The notes below the pieces were generated by a model. The model saw only the letters and a list, made by a program, of their open reading frames with translations, had not been told where the DNA came from and ran no database searches. A stretch of DNA of 64,000 bases from Dirofilaria immitis. Lineage: Eukaryota > Nematoda > Chromadorea > Rhabditida > Onchocercidae. This document shows, in pieces, positions 63,388-64,000 of the stretch (its first letter is position 1; each line of letters opens with the position of its first letter). Location: positions 1,444,001 to 1,508,000 of the forward strand of contig JAKNDB010000088.1 of the NCBI GenBank assembly GCA_024305405.1, in the 5' to 3' direction. A program made the translations under genes and the position numbers.

Positions 63388-64000
63388 TACGTGAAAAACA
63401 ATTATTCTACGTAAAAATTACGTTGAAAGCTCTGCGTAAGTCTAAAAAAATATGTTATCACTGTTCATTCTGTAACAGTTAACTAATTTCATTGTTTTAA
63501 GCAATGAAAAACCGCTGGAAATCATTGAATTATAGGAGATGGAGGAAATGAAGCGATCATTATTTCATCAAAACCATTTTTGTGTTAATTTAATTAATAC
63601 TGTTAATTAATTAATTGTATCAGAATAATGGTTGATTAAGCTAATAATTATGAGAAAGTTCAAAAGTTAAAAAAGTTATAAAGTTATAAACAAAGGAAGT
63701 TAGGAAATTATAAACAATAAGTTCCAATGATAACGGTTGATGAGAGGAATTAAAATTTAAAATATAATATACGAATTGGAATCCAGTTGTCGCATAAATT
63801 GCTAATTACCGAAAATTTAAAAAAAAAATAAGTATAAATTGATTACAATAACTTAATTAGAAATTGATAATTCTAATTATTACCATAATTTATTTTTAGA
63901 TTAAAAATAATAGAAATTCAATTTCTATCAATTTTTAACATGCAAGAATTTATTATAGTAACTCAGGTAGAAATTGATTATAGTGACTCAGGTTGATATT
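63388..64000. other. Upstream flank of the secreted cysteine-rich gene
   Basis: AT-rich. It should contain the promoter on the minus strand, but no specific motif was recognised. The end of the window has a short repeat of AGAAATTGAT and GTGACTCAGG/GTAACTCAGG. Confidence 0.4.

Noticed and set aside
1..64000. CRISPR arrays, bacterial operons, ribosome binding sites or rRNA
   Set aside because: None seen. The gene structure is eukaryotic, and the direct repeats lack regular spacers.

Overview
The window reads as nuclear DNA of a parasitic nematode, most likely a spirurid or filarial worm. It is very AT-rich, its genes are split into many short exons with TTTTCAG-type acceptors, and it carries miR-44/45/61-like and miR-2/250-like microRNA hairpins of nematode type. 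The species assignment is inference. Genes were built by hand from splice signals, reading phase and remembered protein families; nothing was searched.

Layout. 0.05-0.29 kb: triplet microsatellite. About 2.0-3.0 kb: decayed BEL/Pao reverse transcriptase on the minus strand. 6.4-11.8 kb (+): CFAP36 homologue, a BART-domain protein of cilia. 11.8-18.8 kb: AT-rich intergenic DNA with an 82-bp tandem repeat. 18.8-26.2 kb (+): four-helix, LAPTM-like membrane protein. 28.7-29.2 kb: minisatellite. 30.1-36.4 kb (+): triokinase/FMN cyclase (TKFC), with a possible mitochondrial leader and a small inverted-repeat element in one intron. 37.5 kb: one unassigned ORF. 39.9-42.7 kb (+): PSF1, a GINS subunit. 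42.7-48.6 kb: microsatellite-rich intergenic DNA. 48.7-51.7 kb: four microRNA-type hairpins. 54.1-63.4 kb (-): a secreted 18-cysteine protein made of two related modules, with a complete but dead 6.1-kb BEL/Pao LTR retrotransposon in the intron between the modules.

Two themes run across the window. First, the conserved genes CFAP36, LAPTM-like and TKFC each contain reading-frame breaks repaired by adding one base to a short A or T run, and PSF1 by removing one A. The secreted gene has none. This looks like homopolymer miscalling in the assembly, but real decay or RNA-level repair cannot be excluded from one sequence. Second, the retrotransposon keeps a primer-binding site that appears to match about 39 nt of a tRNA-Tyr-like 3' half instead of the usual 18 nt or so.

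The host genes do not form an operon. They are spaced by kilobases and have unrelated roles: cilia, endomembranes, triose/FAD metabolism, DNA replication and secretion.
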